This document shows positions 34,101 through 44,150 of a stretch of 64,000 bases of DNA, piece by piece. A program made the translations under genes and the position numbers. The stretch is taken from contig JAGMWG010000006.1 of NCBI GenBank assembly GCA_020744225.1, positions 1,550,001-1,614,000 of the forward strand. Direction: 5' to 3'. The notes under the pieces are model-generated. The model was not told the origin of the DNA and did not search any database. It saw nothing but the letters and a program-made list of their open reading frames with translations. Each line of letters opens with the position of its first letter. Positions within the stretch are counted from its first letter, which is position 1. This stretch comes from Paraphoma chrysanthemicola (taxonomy: Eukaryota > Ascomycota > Dothideomycetes > Pleosporales > Phaeosphaeriaceae).

Positions 34101-36882
34101 CAAGAAGGCCAAGATCGAGCCAAGGGCGAACATGAAATTCGACTTCCCTACGCTGCCTGATTGGGACACCGAAGTCAAGCCTCTGAACGACGACCTCAAG
34201 GGCATGGTCGACCTTGAGAAGGTCGTCGTTGTCACTGGCTTCGCGGAAGTCGGCCCTTGGGGTAACTCCAGAACACGCTGGGAGATGGAGGCCTATGGCG
34301 AGTTTTCTCTTGAAGGCTGCGTGGAGATGGCTTGGGTCATGGGTCTCATCAAAAACCACAATGGCCCTCTTAAGGGTAAGAGCTACTCCGGTTGGGTGGA
34401 TGCCAAGACTGGTGAGCCAGTTGATGACAAGGACATCAAGCCCAAGTATGAAAAGTACATTCTGGAGCACAGTGGAATTCGTCTCATCGAGTCGGAGCTG
34501 TTTCATGGCTACGACCCCAAGAAGAAGATGCTCATGCAGGAGATCCAAATCGAAGAAGATCTTGAGACATTTGAGGCCTCCAAGGAGCTCGCGGACGAGT
34601 TCAAGCTCCAGCACGGCGAAAAGGTTGAGGTCTTTGCCATTGAAGGTTCTGGTGAATACACAGTACGCTTGAAGAAGGGTGCTACCTTGCTCATCCCGAA
34701 GGCGTTGAGATTCGATCGTCTTGTTGCCGGTCAAATCCCGACCGGATGGGATGCAAAGAAATACGGAGTCCCTGACGATATCATCTCGCAAGTTGACCCA
34801 GTCACCCTCTATGTCCTTGTTACAACAGCAGAATGTCTCCTTTCTAGTGGTATCACGGATCCGTACGAGTTCTACCAGTACGTGCATTTGTCCGAAGTGG
34901 GCAACTGTGTTGGCTCTGGCATTGGTGGTACCACAGCCTTGCGGGGTATGTACAAGGATCGTTTCTTGGATAGGCCCGTCCAGAAAGACATCCTGCAGGA
35001 GTCTTTTATCAACACCATGGCCGCCTGGGTGAACATGTTGCTCTTGTCGTCGACTGGTCCTATCAAAACTCCCGTTGGAGCGTGCGCTACCGCTGTCGAG
35101 TCCGTTGACATTGGCTACGATACAATTGTCGAAGGTAAAGCCCGTGTCTGCTTTGTTGGCGGTTTCGATGACTTCCAGGAGGAGGGCTCTTACGAATTTG
35201 GCAACATGAAGGCCACGAGCAATGCGGAAGACGAGTTCGCACATGGCCGTACACCAAAGGAGATGTCTCGCCCAACGACGACGACCAGGAACGGCTTCAT
35301 GGAATCGCAGGGCTGCGGTATGCAAGTGATCATGGACGCGAAGCTCGCTTTGGACATGGGCGTCCCCATCTACGGTGTCATTGGCTTCACTGCTACCGCG
35401 ACGGACAAGATTGGCCGGTCCATTCCTGCTCCTGGAAAGGGTGTCCTCACCACAGCTCGTGAGACACCATCCAATTTCCCTTCGCCGCTGCTTGACATCA
35501 AGTACCGCAGGCGACAGATGGACCTGCGACGCAAGCAGATTAAGCAATGGCAAGAGTCAGAGCTTCTTTATCTACAAGAAGAGGTCGCTGCTATCCGCGA
35601 CTCCGCAGACAACTTCAACGAGGCAGACTACCTCGAGGAGCGTGCCGCGCACATTGAGTTGGAGGCAAAGCGACAAGAGAAGGATGCTCTGAACAGTTTG
35701 GGTAACTCTTTCTGGAAGCAGGATCCCCGTATTGCCCCTATCCGTGGAGCTTTGGCTACATGGGGTTTGACCATTGACGACCTCGACGTTGCCTCTTTCC
35801 ATGGTACCTCAACTGTCGCTAATGACAAGAACGAATCGGACGTCATCTGCCAACAGATGCGCCACCTTGGCCGCAAGAAGGGTAACGCACTGCTTGCTAT
35901 CTTCCAGAAGTACCTCACCGGCCATCCCAAGGGCGCAGCTGGAGCTTGGATGCTCAACGGTTGCTTGCAAGTCCTGAACACCGGCCTTGTGCCTGGCAAC
36001 CGCAACGCCGACAATGTCGATAAAGTCATGGAGCAGTTCGACTACATCGTCTACCCCTCGCAAGCCATTCAGACGGATGGCATCAAGGCGTTCTCCGTCA
36101 CCTCATTCGGATTCGGGCAAAAGGGTGCACAGGCTATCGGTATCCACCCCAAATATCTGTACGCCGCACTTGATCACGCACAATTTGCTACATACAAGCA
36201 GAAAGTGGAGGCTCGTCAGAAGCGTGCATACCGATACTTCCACGACGGACTTATCAACAACACCATGTTCCGCGCCAAGGACAAGGCACCCTACGAAGAC
36301 GACAAGTTGCAAGAAGTCTTCCTTAACCCTCGTGCTCGCGTCACAATTGACAAGAAGACTGCTACGTACTCGTACCCAAAGAAGGTCGAAGTGCCCAAGA
36401 AGGACAAGAAGGCGGAGGAAACAATGAAGATGGTTGAATCCTTGACACAAGCAACCGCCTCGGCCAACAGCAAGGTTGGTGTCGATGTCGAGAGCCTCGC
36501 TGCTCTAAACATCGAGAATGACACCTTTGTTGAGCGCAACTTTACCTCGAAGGAGATTGCATATTGCCAGAAGGCTGCGAACCCTCGGGCCAGCTTTACC
36601 GGCAAGTGGTCCGCAAAGGAGGCCGTGTTCAAGTCTCTCGGCGTAAAGGGCCAGGGAGCTGGAGCCGCCCTCAAGGACATTGAGATTGTGAATGACGAGA
36701 GTGGCGCGCCCCAAGTTCAGGTATGTTGTTTGCCTCGCCATCCTTTTGCACGAGTACTAATGATCACATAGCTACATGGCCAGGCTAAAGAGGAAGCGAG
36801 CCGCGTCGGCGTGAAGAAAATCAGCATCAGCATCAGTCACTCGGATGAGCAAGCAGTGTCTGTTGCCATCGCACAATTCTAG
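31200..36882 (+). CDS. FAS2: Fatty acid synthase alpha subunit
   Basis: Three exons: 31200-31722, 31772-36720 and 36772-36882, 1860 aa. Intron 1 (GTGGGT...CACTTAG) joins DLVGG-KSTLQNEIL; intron 2 (GTATGT...TACTAATGATCACATAG) joins PQVQ-LHGQAKEEA. Order: a short N-terminal part of the MPT domain, an Ala/Pro linker, the acyl carrier domain with phosphopantetheine Ser177 in GGKS (split by intron 1), ketoreductase with TGAGAGSIG (657-665), ketosynthase with the active Cys1279 in PVGACATAVES plus the FHGTST and GHPKGAAGAW histidines, and the C-terminal phosphopantetheine transferase (~1735-1860, GKWSAKEAVFKSLG) that activates the ACP. With FAS1 it forms the cytosolic fatty acid synthase. All catalytic residues visible are intact. 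Stop is at 36880-36882. Confidence 0.97.
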
Positions 36883-38229
36883 TCTCTTCGAAACGAGACG
36901 GAAGTATAGACACGGGACAGTATGAGTGTAGAAACGGTCTCTTAGGTGCACAATATTGGTTTCAGACATCTGGCTTTGGAGTCACATTAGACTCACGTGC
37001 TTCATGGACTTTACCAACAGAAATTAGCTTCGGCAACCTAGTATTGTAATACAAATAATGATTCAAAACAAAATGCTGTGCTTTCCATCATGAAGCGTGA
37101 GCTCATTCCAGACATGCATGTCGTTATCGCACTGCATGCCATTTGGTCGCATCGAGATAAGCTCAACAAACAGCCCGTGAGCTGACTGATAACACGGAAC
37201 CTTGTTCTTGGTTCGCAGGACCCACAGGATTGCCCGTACCTGCGGTTGAGCGGCAGCTAACGGCGACCCTGCATGGGAGGCGTCATAGTGGTCTGTGTCG
37301 ACATGCAGCGTGCAGCTGTTGAACCGTTGGGGAATGTGGCTCGGGTGGGATCGGCAGGTGTGTACGTAGACTTGGGTACCAAAGGTACGCATGTACATGA
37401 AAGACGGTGATTGGTGGATCCTTAAATCGCATCGATGATTGCGCGCGATATGATCGGATCGTAGAGATAAGACTGTTTGGCATTTGTTGTGCTGGACTCG
37501 TGTGTACATGCCAAGTGTGCCCAGTTGGCTTCACTAGTCCCGGTGTCACAATGGGACTGATTAGAGACTTCGCGCCATTCAGTGTCACACCACTTAGAGA
37601 TAATCCAGAGGCGCCGTATTTTCGGTTGATATCTCGAGAGCTTGAGACTTAGTGTCCTTGCGACAACGAGCTAGGGACGTCAAAAGCATCACGGCCTTCT
37701 CGCTGTAGTACCATGTCCGCAGAACCCCTCGCCTTTCAGTCAAGACGGAGGGCTATCTCTGTTCTACACGCGTAGCTACCCTTCGCGAAGACCATTATTC
37801 TACGCGAGGCTATTAGTTGCAATGGCGGTTAGTAAGATGATGCGACATAGGATGACCATGGATGGACGGAGTGCTATATTATTGGATTCTGCTCTAAAAG
37901 GGAACTTCACGGGTGGGTATGTTATGTAACTCACCCGCGAAATCATGTATATGTGGTAGCGCTTGATTGTTCTGTCTGATTTCAACTGAGTAATTGCAGG
38001 TGAGGCTGCGCGTATAACCAACGACGTGCTAATCATAGCTTAATCCCGAGCACAAGCTAATTTCGGCGCAAAGAAAGGTAGGTTTTAGAGTATAAGATAT
38101 ATTGGGGTACAAGCCCTTTGATGTTGACTAGTCTATTCTTTCAAAGTCGACGTTATGTACCAATTTGAGCTTGATACACGATCGTCGAAGCAACGAGACC
38201 GATGCACTTGCCGAGGCGCTCGTCAACTT
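36883..38229. other. Intergenic, no supported gene
   Basis: FAS2 3' flank and the 3' flank of the next minus-strand gene. Short frames only; none shows a family motif or splice signals. Confidence 0.4.
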
Positions 38230-39615
38230 TCATGGAAATCTAAAGCTATTTAAGGGCCCCATGTTGGGCTTTGGTTTCTGCTTGGCTTCGTGATGCTTCG
38301 TTCCCAGCTCGTAGATGCTTTGCCCACCGCTTTCCTGGGTACATTGACTCGGTAGCTCTTGCATCTCTCTTCCATTTGGCAACTCCAACCTTTCTTCCGG
38401 ACACCAGAGTTCCTGCATCGACCCAATCGTGTACCGCTTTTCATCTTGTGAGACGTTGCCTTCAGCAACTTGCGCCTTTTTCTTGCGGCGCCACCTTCGA
38501 AAGAGATATGCCAGGAAGCACGTCGTGAGAAGGAATGCTCCGACAGAGGTCAATACAGCTATGAGCACTTGGGAGAAATTCGAAGTTGCGGCGTGCGATT
38601 TGGCGGCAGTATCTGTGGCGTCGTGTGCCGTCGTGTTCGCATTTGCTGTTTCATTGGCAAGTGCTTTGGCCCAAGGCGTGAGTTCATCCGTCCAGAAAGA
38701 ATTGCATTTGTACGTTTGGACCTCGTTTCCAACACCAGCGTCACCAAAGCAGAGATCTGTAATATTTCTAGTAGAGTTCACGTCAAGCCGTCCCTCGTAG
38801 ATTCTGTACGCTGGCATGGTGATGTTTTCATATTGGCCGCTCAGGCTAAGGGTTCCAGTTATGGCTTCTAGATGCGGAAAGTGGAGCTCCTTGAGTGGTG
38901 CGCCAGAAGATACCGACATGAATCCACTAACATTGACCAAGGTTTGAGCATCAATGTTTGCCAATGCGGCGTTGTTGTGAATATATAGCGAGCTGTCTTT
39001 CGCGACGGTGGGTCCAGGAACAACCATAGACGTCAAGTTTGGGTTCGATTGAACGTCGAAAGTCTCGGAGACTGGCCAATTGAGCCAGCCAATGCTCTTC
39101 AAAGCAGTCTCCACGATCATGACACTCTGAACATTCGGTATTGGCGTTCCATTGGATATTGTGCATTCCTGCAACTGCCGGAGGGCAACCAAGCGCAGAT
39201 GTGCAAGCTTGGTCATCGCTGGAAAGCTCAACATGGCCAAACTTGGAAGGCCTTCGATAGCTAGGCTGGATACAGAGCGAAGAGTAGGCGACGAAAGTGA
39301 CTTTAAGAGGCTCGATCCTTCTGAGGGATAAGCTCGCAACTCCCCGCTTATGACAGTCGTGCCATTCAGCACGATGTCGCTCATGTCGTCCGCCATGATG
39401 AAGACATTGCCGATGAAAACCGGACATTTGTTAATCTTGATGACATCTTCGATCGAGCGCACTATGAAAGTTCCGGCAGCGCAATCTGGAGACCGTTTAG
39501 CTAGAAGCTTGTGAGTAGTTCGCGATCAAGTTTCTGACATACCAACATCAGTAAAAACCAGACTTTTCGAACGCTGTATCAGAACGCTAGCTACAGCCAG
39601 CCAGGATAGTTGCAT
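38230..39615 (-). CDS. ECM33-like receptor-L-domain surface protein with a transmembrane anchor
   Basis: Two exons: 39615-39543 and 39485-38230, 442 aa. The intron (GTATGT...TCTCCAG) joins FTDV-D-CAAGTFIVRSIED and supplies the missing N-terminus, a signal peptide (MQLSWLAVASVLIQRSKS). The ectodomain carries receptor L-domain/leucine-rich-like repeats of the ECM33/SPS2 type (SLAIEGLPSLAMLSFPAM, LYIHNNAALANIDAQTL), several N-glycosylation sites and paired cysteines (C24-C42 region; C near 254 and 267). Instead of a GPI signal, it ends with a membrane helix at ~330-351 (VLIAVLTSVGAFLLTTCFLAYLF), a basic stop-transfer RRWRRKKK and a ~85-residue cytoplasmic tail. It is expected at the plasma membrane facing the wall. 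Role beyond family (wall integrity) is unknown. Confidence 0.75.
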
Positions 39616-40458
39616 CGAGACATCAAGGATGCTATTCGATTCAGCTCGATGCCATCCGATTCTGCAAGATGACACAGCTCAGCAAAATATTGCAGTAAAT
39701 CCTTATGCAGGATCTAAGCAGCCTCATAAGCTACGGTAATGAGAGAAAGGACCCAGAGTATATGCGCACATCCTGGGAAAGCGCTTAGATATTTTCACTC
39801 TTATCGGACCGGTCTTGCTGGGGAAAGAGTTGAATGGCTCATCCTCCATGTCCAATATAGGGTTGACATTGGATACAAGAGCGCAGATCCAATGAATGCG
39901 TTGCGGTAATCTATCTCAGGGGCTGGAACATGCCCTCGGTAATCGCACGTGCGTGCCAAGTGCGGATAAATCGACTAAAACGCAATACTGACAGCGGAGC
40001 GCAACGGTTTCGGAAGGTTTATTCTAATTGCGATGCGTGCGATCGTTGATGAAATAGCTAGCATGGTGAATGTTTGTCAACTGTCGATGAGTATCAACAA
40101 AAATAGTGGATGGCTTTCGATGTCAAGCGCGGGGGGAGTGAAAGTCTAAAAACAGCGGGGCCGTCACTTACCGCCTCATTGCACTTATCATATCGTATTA
40201 TACTTGCCAAAAATGGAAGACATGGCGCGATTCAAAAAGTTCCGTTCTACATGAAATTTCACTTAGATGATTTTAAGCTAACCATCTAATAATCACAAAA
40301 GCACACTCTCGAAATTCATCAAACTTCCGCCATAAACCAGAAGCCATTTGCACTCGCTTTTTAATATGTTGGTCGACATTTGCTTCAACGCATCCCAGAA
40401 GACACACAAATCACAGCAAATAAAATCGGACCACCATTCAGCCGCCACTCTATCATCA
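39616..40458. other. Intergenic
   Basis: Upstream region of the ECM33-like gene and the 3' flank of the next gene; slightly AT-richer than its neighbours. No gene is supported. Confidence 0.35.
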
Positions 40459-43353
40459 TCACTCGCTGTCTGAGCCAGAGCTCTCCTCTTCGCTGGAAGA
40501 GATCTCAATGACCTCAGCCTCAACGTTCGCGGCCTCACTTCTTTGGGGCGATTCGGACTTCTCTGAGGCTGACTCGTCACAGCTGCTGTCGTCCAAGTCG
40601 GTGATTTTCCTTTTCTTCGATACGAGGGAACTGCTGAATCCTATACATGGGATGCGGCGATGTTTGTATTTCTGTGCGCTGTCCCCAAGCGTGGCAGGGT
40701 CACGAGGACTATCACTCTCTCGATGTAAATGCACATCGGTATCGGTAGCCTCGTCTGAGGTGCCTCCATATCCACAGGCCTCCAGCTCAGCTTCCAACCC
40801 TGTGATGGCAGCTCTCAAGGCCACTTCGCCTTCGAGGCCCGCATCAATCGCCTCAAAGTACTTCTTGGAGCACATTTGGTTGTGACTGTATTGCTTGTAT
40901 TTCTCTGGTTGGGCGCGTCTGCCAGGAAATGGTTCCCGCTTCTTGTATGGTTTGCGCGGTTTCCAATGTGAAAGTCCTGGTGCCTCCTGCCGAACTACAA
41001 GTCCCAGAGGCAAATAGAAGTCCATGTCTGCCTGCTTGCCAAGTCCGTTGCGGTTAGACGAACAGCCGGGACATGTTCGTCTGTCGCCGGCGAGATAGTA
41101 TCTCCCAAGAGCATGGTTGACGTCGCATCGCCAGGCAAACTCCTCGTCTTCTCCGTTCTTCTTGGAATATGCGCCCTCTGGAATATCCTGGCCGTGTTCC
41201 ATAATCTTGGAACCACTGATATGTGGACCTAAGTCTGGCTCCGGCTCCGGTGTGGGCTCTGGCGTAGGCGCTCTAGGTGGAGGAGGTCGCAAGACTGCCT
41301 CTACAGCGTCTACGCCGGCTTGTCGAGCTTCATCTGGTGTAGCGTTTGCGTCGATGGCCGCCCAATATGCTTCCTTGGCGATGCTATTGTGCGACAAAGT
41401 CTTGGAACGTCGTTCTTTATCGAGGCGCTTGCTTGGCTTGTAGATGATGTCAGGCGCTGCTTGAAAGAAATGTGTAGATGCTGGCAAGTAGAAATCCATC
41501 CATTTCGTCTTCGCAGAACTTTTGATATTCACAAAGCATCCTGGACAGGCGGTCCGATTTCCTGCGTTGTAGTAATGCCCCATAGCATGTTTTATCCCAC
41601 AGCGCCAGGCCGGCTTCTCGTCGGTTGCCTGTGGGACGAAGTATGCTTGTGGTGGAAGTTGCTGGTGCATTTCAAGGGTCGTTGACCCGCTCGGATGCAG
41701 AACCAGTGCCTCGATAGTGTTGGGTACTTTAGTAAATTTTGTCAATGGCGTCTTTGGCTGCTTTGGTGAATCCTTGGGCTGCTTCCTCGTGCTCTTCATA
41801 CTTGAATTTGGTTGTAGTATCTTCTGCTTCTTCCGAGGCATCCCAGTTCGATGCTTGCTGGCCTTCTCCTTTATTCGCTTTGGCTCTGATACTTGCCTAT
41901 CTTGTGAAGGGCAGGCAAAGTCGTCCCGCTGTGTGCAAATATCCGACTCCAGCAGGGCAGTCTGTGTTGCAAGAGGCTTCTTCATGTCCGAGATCTGATG
42001 ATATTTCTCTCGAGCCTCGATGATTGTGATCTTCTGGTGATAGTCACGATCGATGGGCCGGTACCCTCTGCTCAGAGCTGCGGCGATGGCTTGCTTGATA
42101 CCAGGTAAGGGTCGTCGAAGAGTCTGTGGTGGGAATCCCCACTGCTCGGTCAGCCGCCGCTTGTGGTCGTTGAGGAGTCTTGCTCGCCATGAAAGTACCT
42201 TTGCCATGTCATTGTCTTTTGAGCTGTCAGATGAGACCTGGCTACGGCCAAATTTCAGTGCGTTTGTACCAGATTGTTCAAATAAGCCTTCTAGTTCTGT
42301 AGTCTCCTGCATGGAGCAAGTAGATCCACTCGTTGGTGCTGTGCGGCATGAGTACGGGTCGTAACGGTCTTGTGGCGCCCTGCCGTGACACTCTTGCAAG
42401 TACAGCTCGTTGTCGCCATCGTCCATCGTTACATCGCGTGGAATAGGGCGCGTTATGGACGCGCAGTGAGGCGGTGGCGCAGCTGGCGGAGTAGACGATT
42501 GGTATGGTGCTCCTAGAGTTGGAAAGGTAAGCCAATTATCCCGAGAGGATGCTTTAGGCTGATCCAGAATGTGAGCCGCCATCCTTGCTTGACTCGCGCT
42601 CTTCTTCCTTGTCGGGCCTCTTACGGCACGGCCAGTTGGCAGGTTTTTGTCGTTCATGTTCTCGTATGGAAAACGCCTGGCGATCTCATCAAGCTCTTCA
42701 AATAGCGAGACGTTCATGCCGGTGGGATACTGTCTCGTCGACATTCGTACCATGGCGGGCTCTGGCATTGCGCAATGCCAGGACTCATTCAATCTACTCG
42801 CGACCAGCACAGGATTGTCGGGACCGAAGTCGTCGAAGATGCGCTGCTCAAATTTGTGTACGTCGAGAAATGGGGCGCCGTCTTTTCCATCGTTAGCCAG
42901 AAGGTTCGCGATGCGATTATGTGCGTTCCAGACGATCTTGTCTGTAATACCGTTCACATTCTGAACAACAGACTTTAAATAGGCGACTATACTCGTGCAG
43001 GTCGGGGCACTATTGGCGAAACATTCGGCGACCATGTCAGGCTGCAGGGCGTGGGCCACAAAGTTCTTGAGAAAAGCAGCCTCGTAGGCCTTCTGATTCG
43101 TTTGATACAGCGCAAAGTTGGTGTAGTCTTCTTTCGAAGGCTGACGTCGGTTGAGGTGAAGGCCAATCTGCATACTGAAAGGAAGTGGAGTGCCAGCCGG
43201 CACTTGGTAATTGCTATCTTCATCCTCGACGCACTGCTGGGTTACATCGCCTGATTCAACATGAGCATAGGTTTGGGGCTCAAGATGCTCAGGAGAAGCA
43301 GGTTCGAGGGGCCCGTCGCTCCAGTTCACTTCATCTTCGACGCCGTAGCCCAT
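40459..43353 (-). CDS. Large protein with a duplicated Cys/His (CX3HX13CX2C) module
   Basis: An uninterrupted 964-aa frame from ATG 43353. I do not recognise a named family. Residues ~1-240 look folded and mixed alpha (FALYQTNQKAYEAAFLKNF, WNAHNRIANLLAND); ~240-560 is basic and disordered. Then come two copies of a ~120-residue module, starting near 575 and 733. Each has WRC-x3-HA-(M/L)-G-x-YY-x-AG-(N/D)-R then CPGC, with identical spacing CX3HX13CX2C (bases 41537-41601 and 41062-41127), then MDFYLP, QAP, a basic stretch, SHN and Y-x-AIDA. The Cys/His pattern suggests zinc binding (inference). A third region (~900-964) is acidic and Ser-rich. Basic linkers and an acidic tail suggest a nuclear protein, but this is not shown. 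It is divergent from the glucosidase II beta gene. Confidence 0.72.
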   Translation of the reverse strand: MGYGVEDEVNWSDGPLEPASPEHLEPQTYAHVESGDVTQQCVEDEDSNYQVPAGTPLPFSMQIGLHLNRRQPSKEDYTNFALYQTNQKAYEAAFLKNFVAHALQPDMVAECFANSAPTCTSIVAYLKSVVQNVNGITDKIVWNAHNRIANLLANDGKDGAPFLDVHKFEQRIFDDFGPDNPVLVASRLNESWHCAMPEPAMVRMSTRQYPTGMNVSLFEELDEIARRFPYENMNDKNLPTGRAVRGPTRKKSASQARMAAHILDQPKASSRDNWLTFPTLGAPYQSSTPPAAPPPHCASITRPIPRDVTMDDGDNELYLQECHGRAPQDRYDPYSCRTAPTSGSTCSMQETTELEGLFEQSGTNALKFGRSQVSSDSSKDNDMAKVLSWRARLLNDHKRRLTEQWGFPPQTLRRPLPGIKQAIAAALSRGYRPIDRDYHQKITIIEAREKYHQISDMKKPLATQTALLESDICTQRDDFACPSQDRQVSEPKRIKEKASKHRTGMPRKKQKILQPNSSMKSTRKQPKDSPKQPKTPLTKFTKVPNTIEALVLHPSGSTTLEMHQQLPPQAYFVPQATDEKPAWRCGIKHAMGHYYNAGNRTACPGCFVNIKSSAKTKWMDFYLPASTHFFQAAPDIIYKPSKRLDKERRSKTLSHNSIAKEAYWAAIDANATPDEARQAGVDAVEAVLRPPPPRAPTPEPTPEPEPDLGPHISGSKIMEHGQDIPEGAYSKKNGEDEEFAWRCDVNHALGRYYLAGDRRTCPGCSSNRNGLGKQADMDFYLPLGLVVRQEAPGLSHWKPRKPYKKREPFPGRRAQPEKYKQYSHNQMCSKKYFEAIDAGLEGEVALRAAITGLEAELEACGYGGTSDEATDTDVHLHRESDSPRDPATLGDSAQKYKHRRIPCIGFSSSLVSKKRKITDLDDSSCDESASEKSESPQRSEAANVEAEVIEISSSEEESSGSDSE

Positions 43354-44150
43354 TTCAGCTTCGAGGAGGGTACAATGAGGTAGAAGAGGTTATAAGAAAG
43401 GCTGTAGATGAATGGATATGTTGTTCGAAAGGGAGTGGGAATGTCGATCGCGGAGTTCACAGGCATTCGTATCGAATTGCGGAAGACATGCTTCAAGACG
43501 CAAACGCCATAAGCGGACTGTTCGACATTTTGTGCATCCACGAGCAGGCTGCCAGCCTCGGTGCGTGGACATTGATCAATGAGGATGCGTGTTGTGCGTT
43601 TGCCCCTGCTGCGACCTCGACCGCCATCAATCAATGACACTCCGTGCTGGCCAAGTGCCAACATCATTGGAGCGATACCTGCTGCGCAGCCTGTCTATAG
43701 GCAGCCTGCCGAACGAGTGGCAACGACTCGATCATGCGTACATCCGGGGAATTTGCGGCGGTCAGACATACACTCGCGTTTTTTCCTAGCTTCGAACTAG
43801 TCTGGTTGGAAAGCTTGCTCAACTTCAAAGCACTAGCTTAGTTCTCGATGTGTAGATATGGGTGCTGTCTTGGACATCATTTGGACCCATATGCCAGCGC
43901 ACTGAGATATCGATCCGACCAGAGGCAGCTCTCCACTTGAAAACAATGTAGTATTATAGCATAGGAGATGATGTTCGGATATAAGAGTCTTCTCAACCAT
44001 GTCAGAACGATGGCGTGGTGCGTGGCTACAGCAGTGGTAGGCATTGAAGTGGAGGCGTGGACCCTGCCAAGAGTTCTTGCATCCGAACGCCATGTGTTCA
44101 ATCACCCGTCGCAGCGTCTCAAGCTTCAATTGACTTCACCACACACCAAA
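43354..44150. promoter_or_regulatory. Divergent intergenic region
   Basis: 797 bases between the starts of the Cys/His-module gene (minus) and the glucosidase II beta gene (plus). No gene is supported within it; it should hold both promoters. No clear TATA box was seen. Confidence 0.35.

Noticed and set aside
34009..35553. 514-codon minus-strand frame inside FAS2
   Set aside because: It is antisense to the ketosynthase region of an unambiguous gene; long antisense frames arise from the strong third-position C/G bias of such highly expressed genes. It has no family motif.
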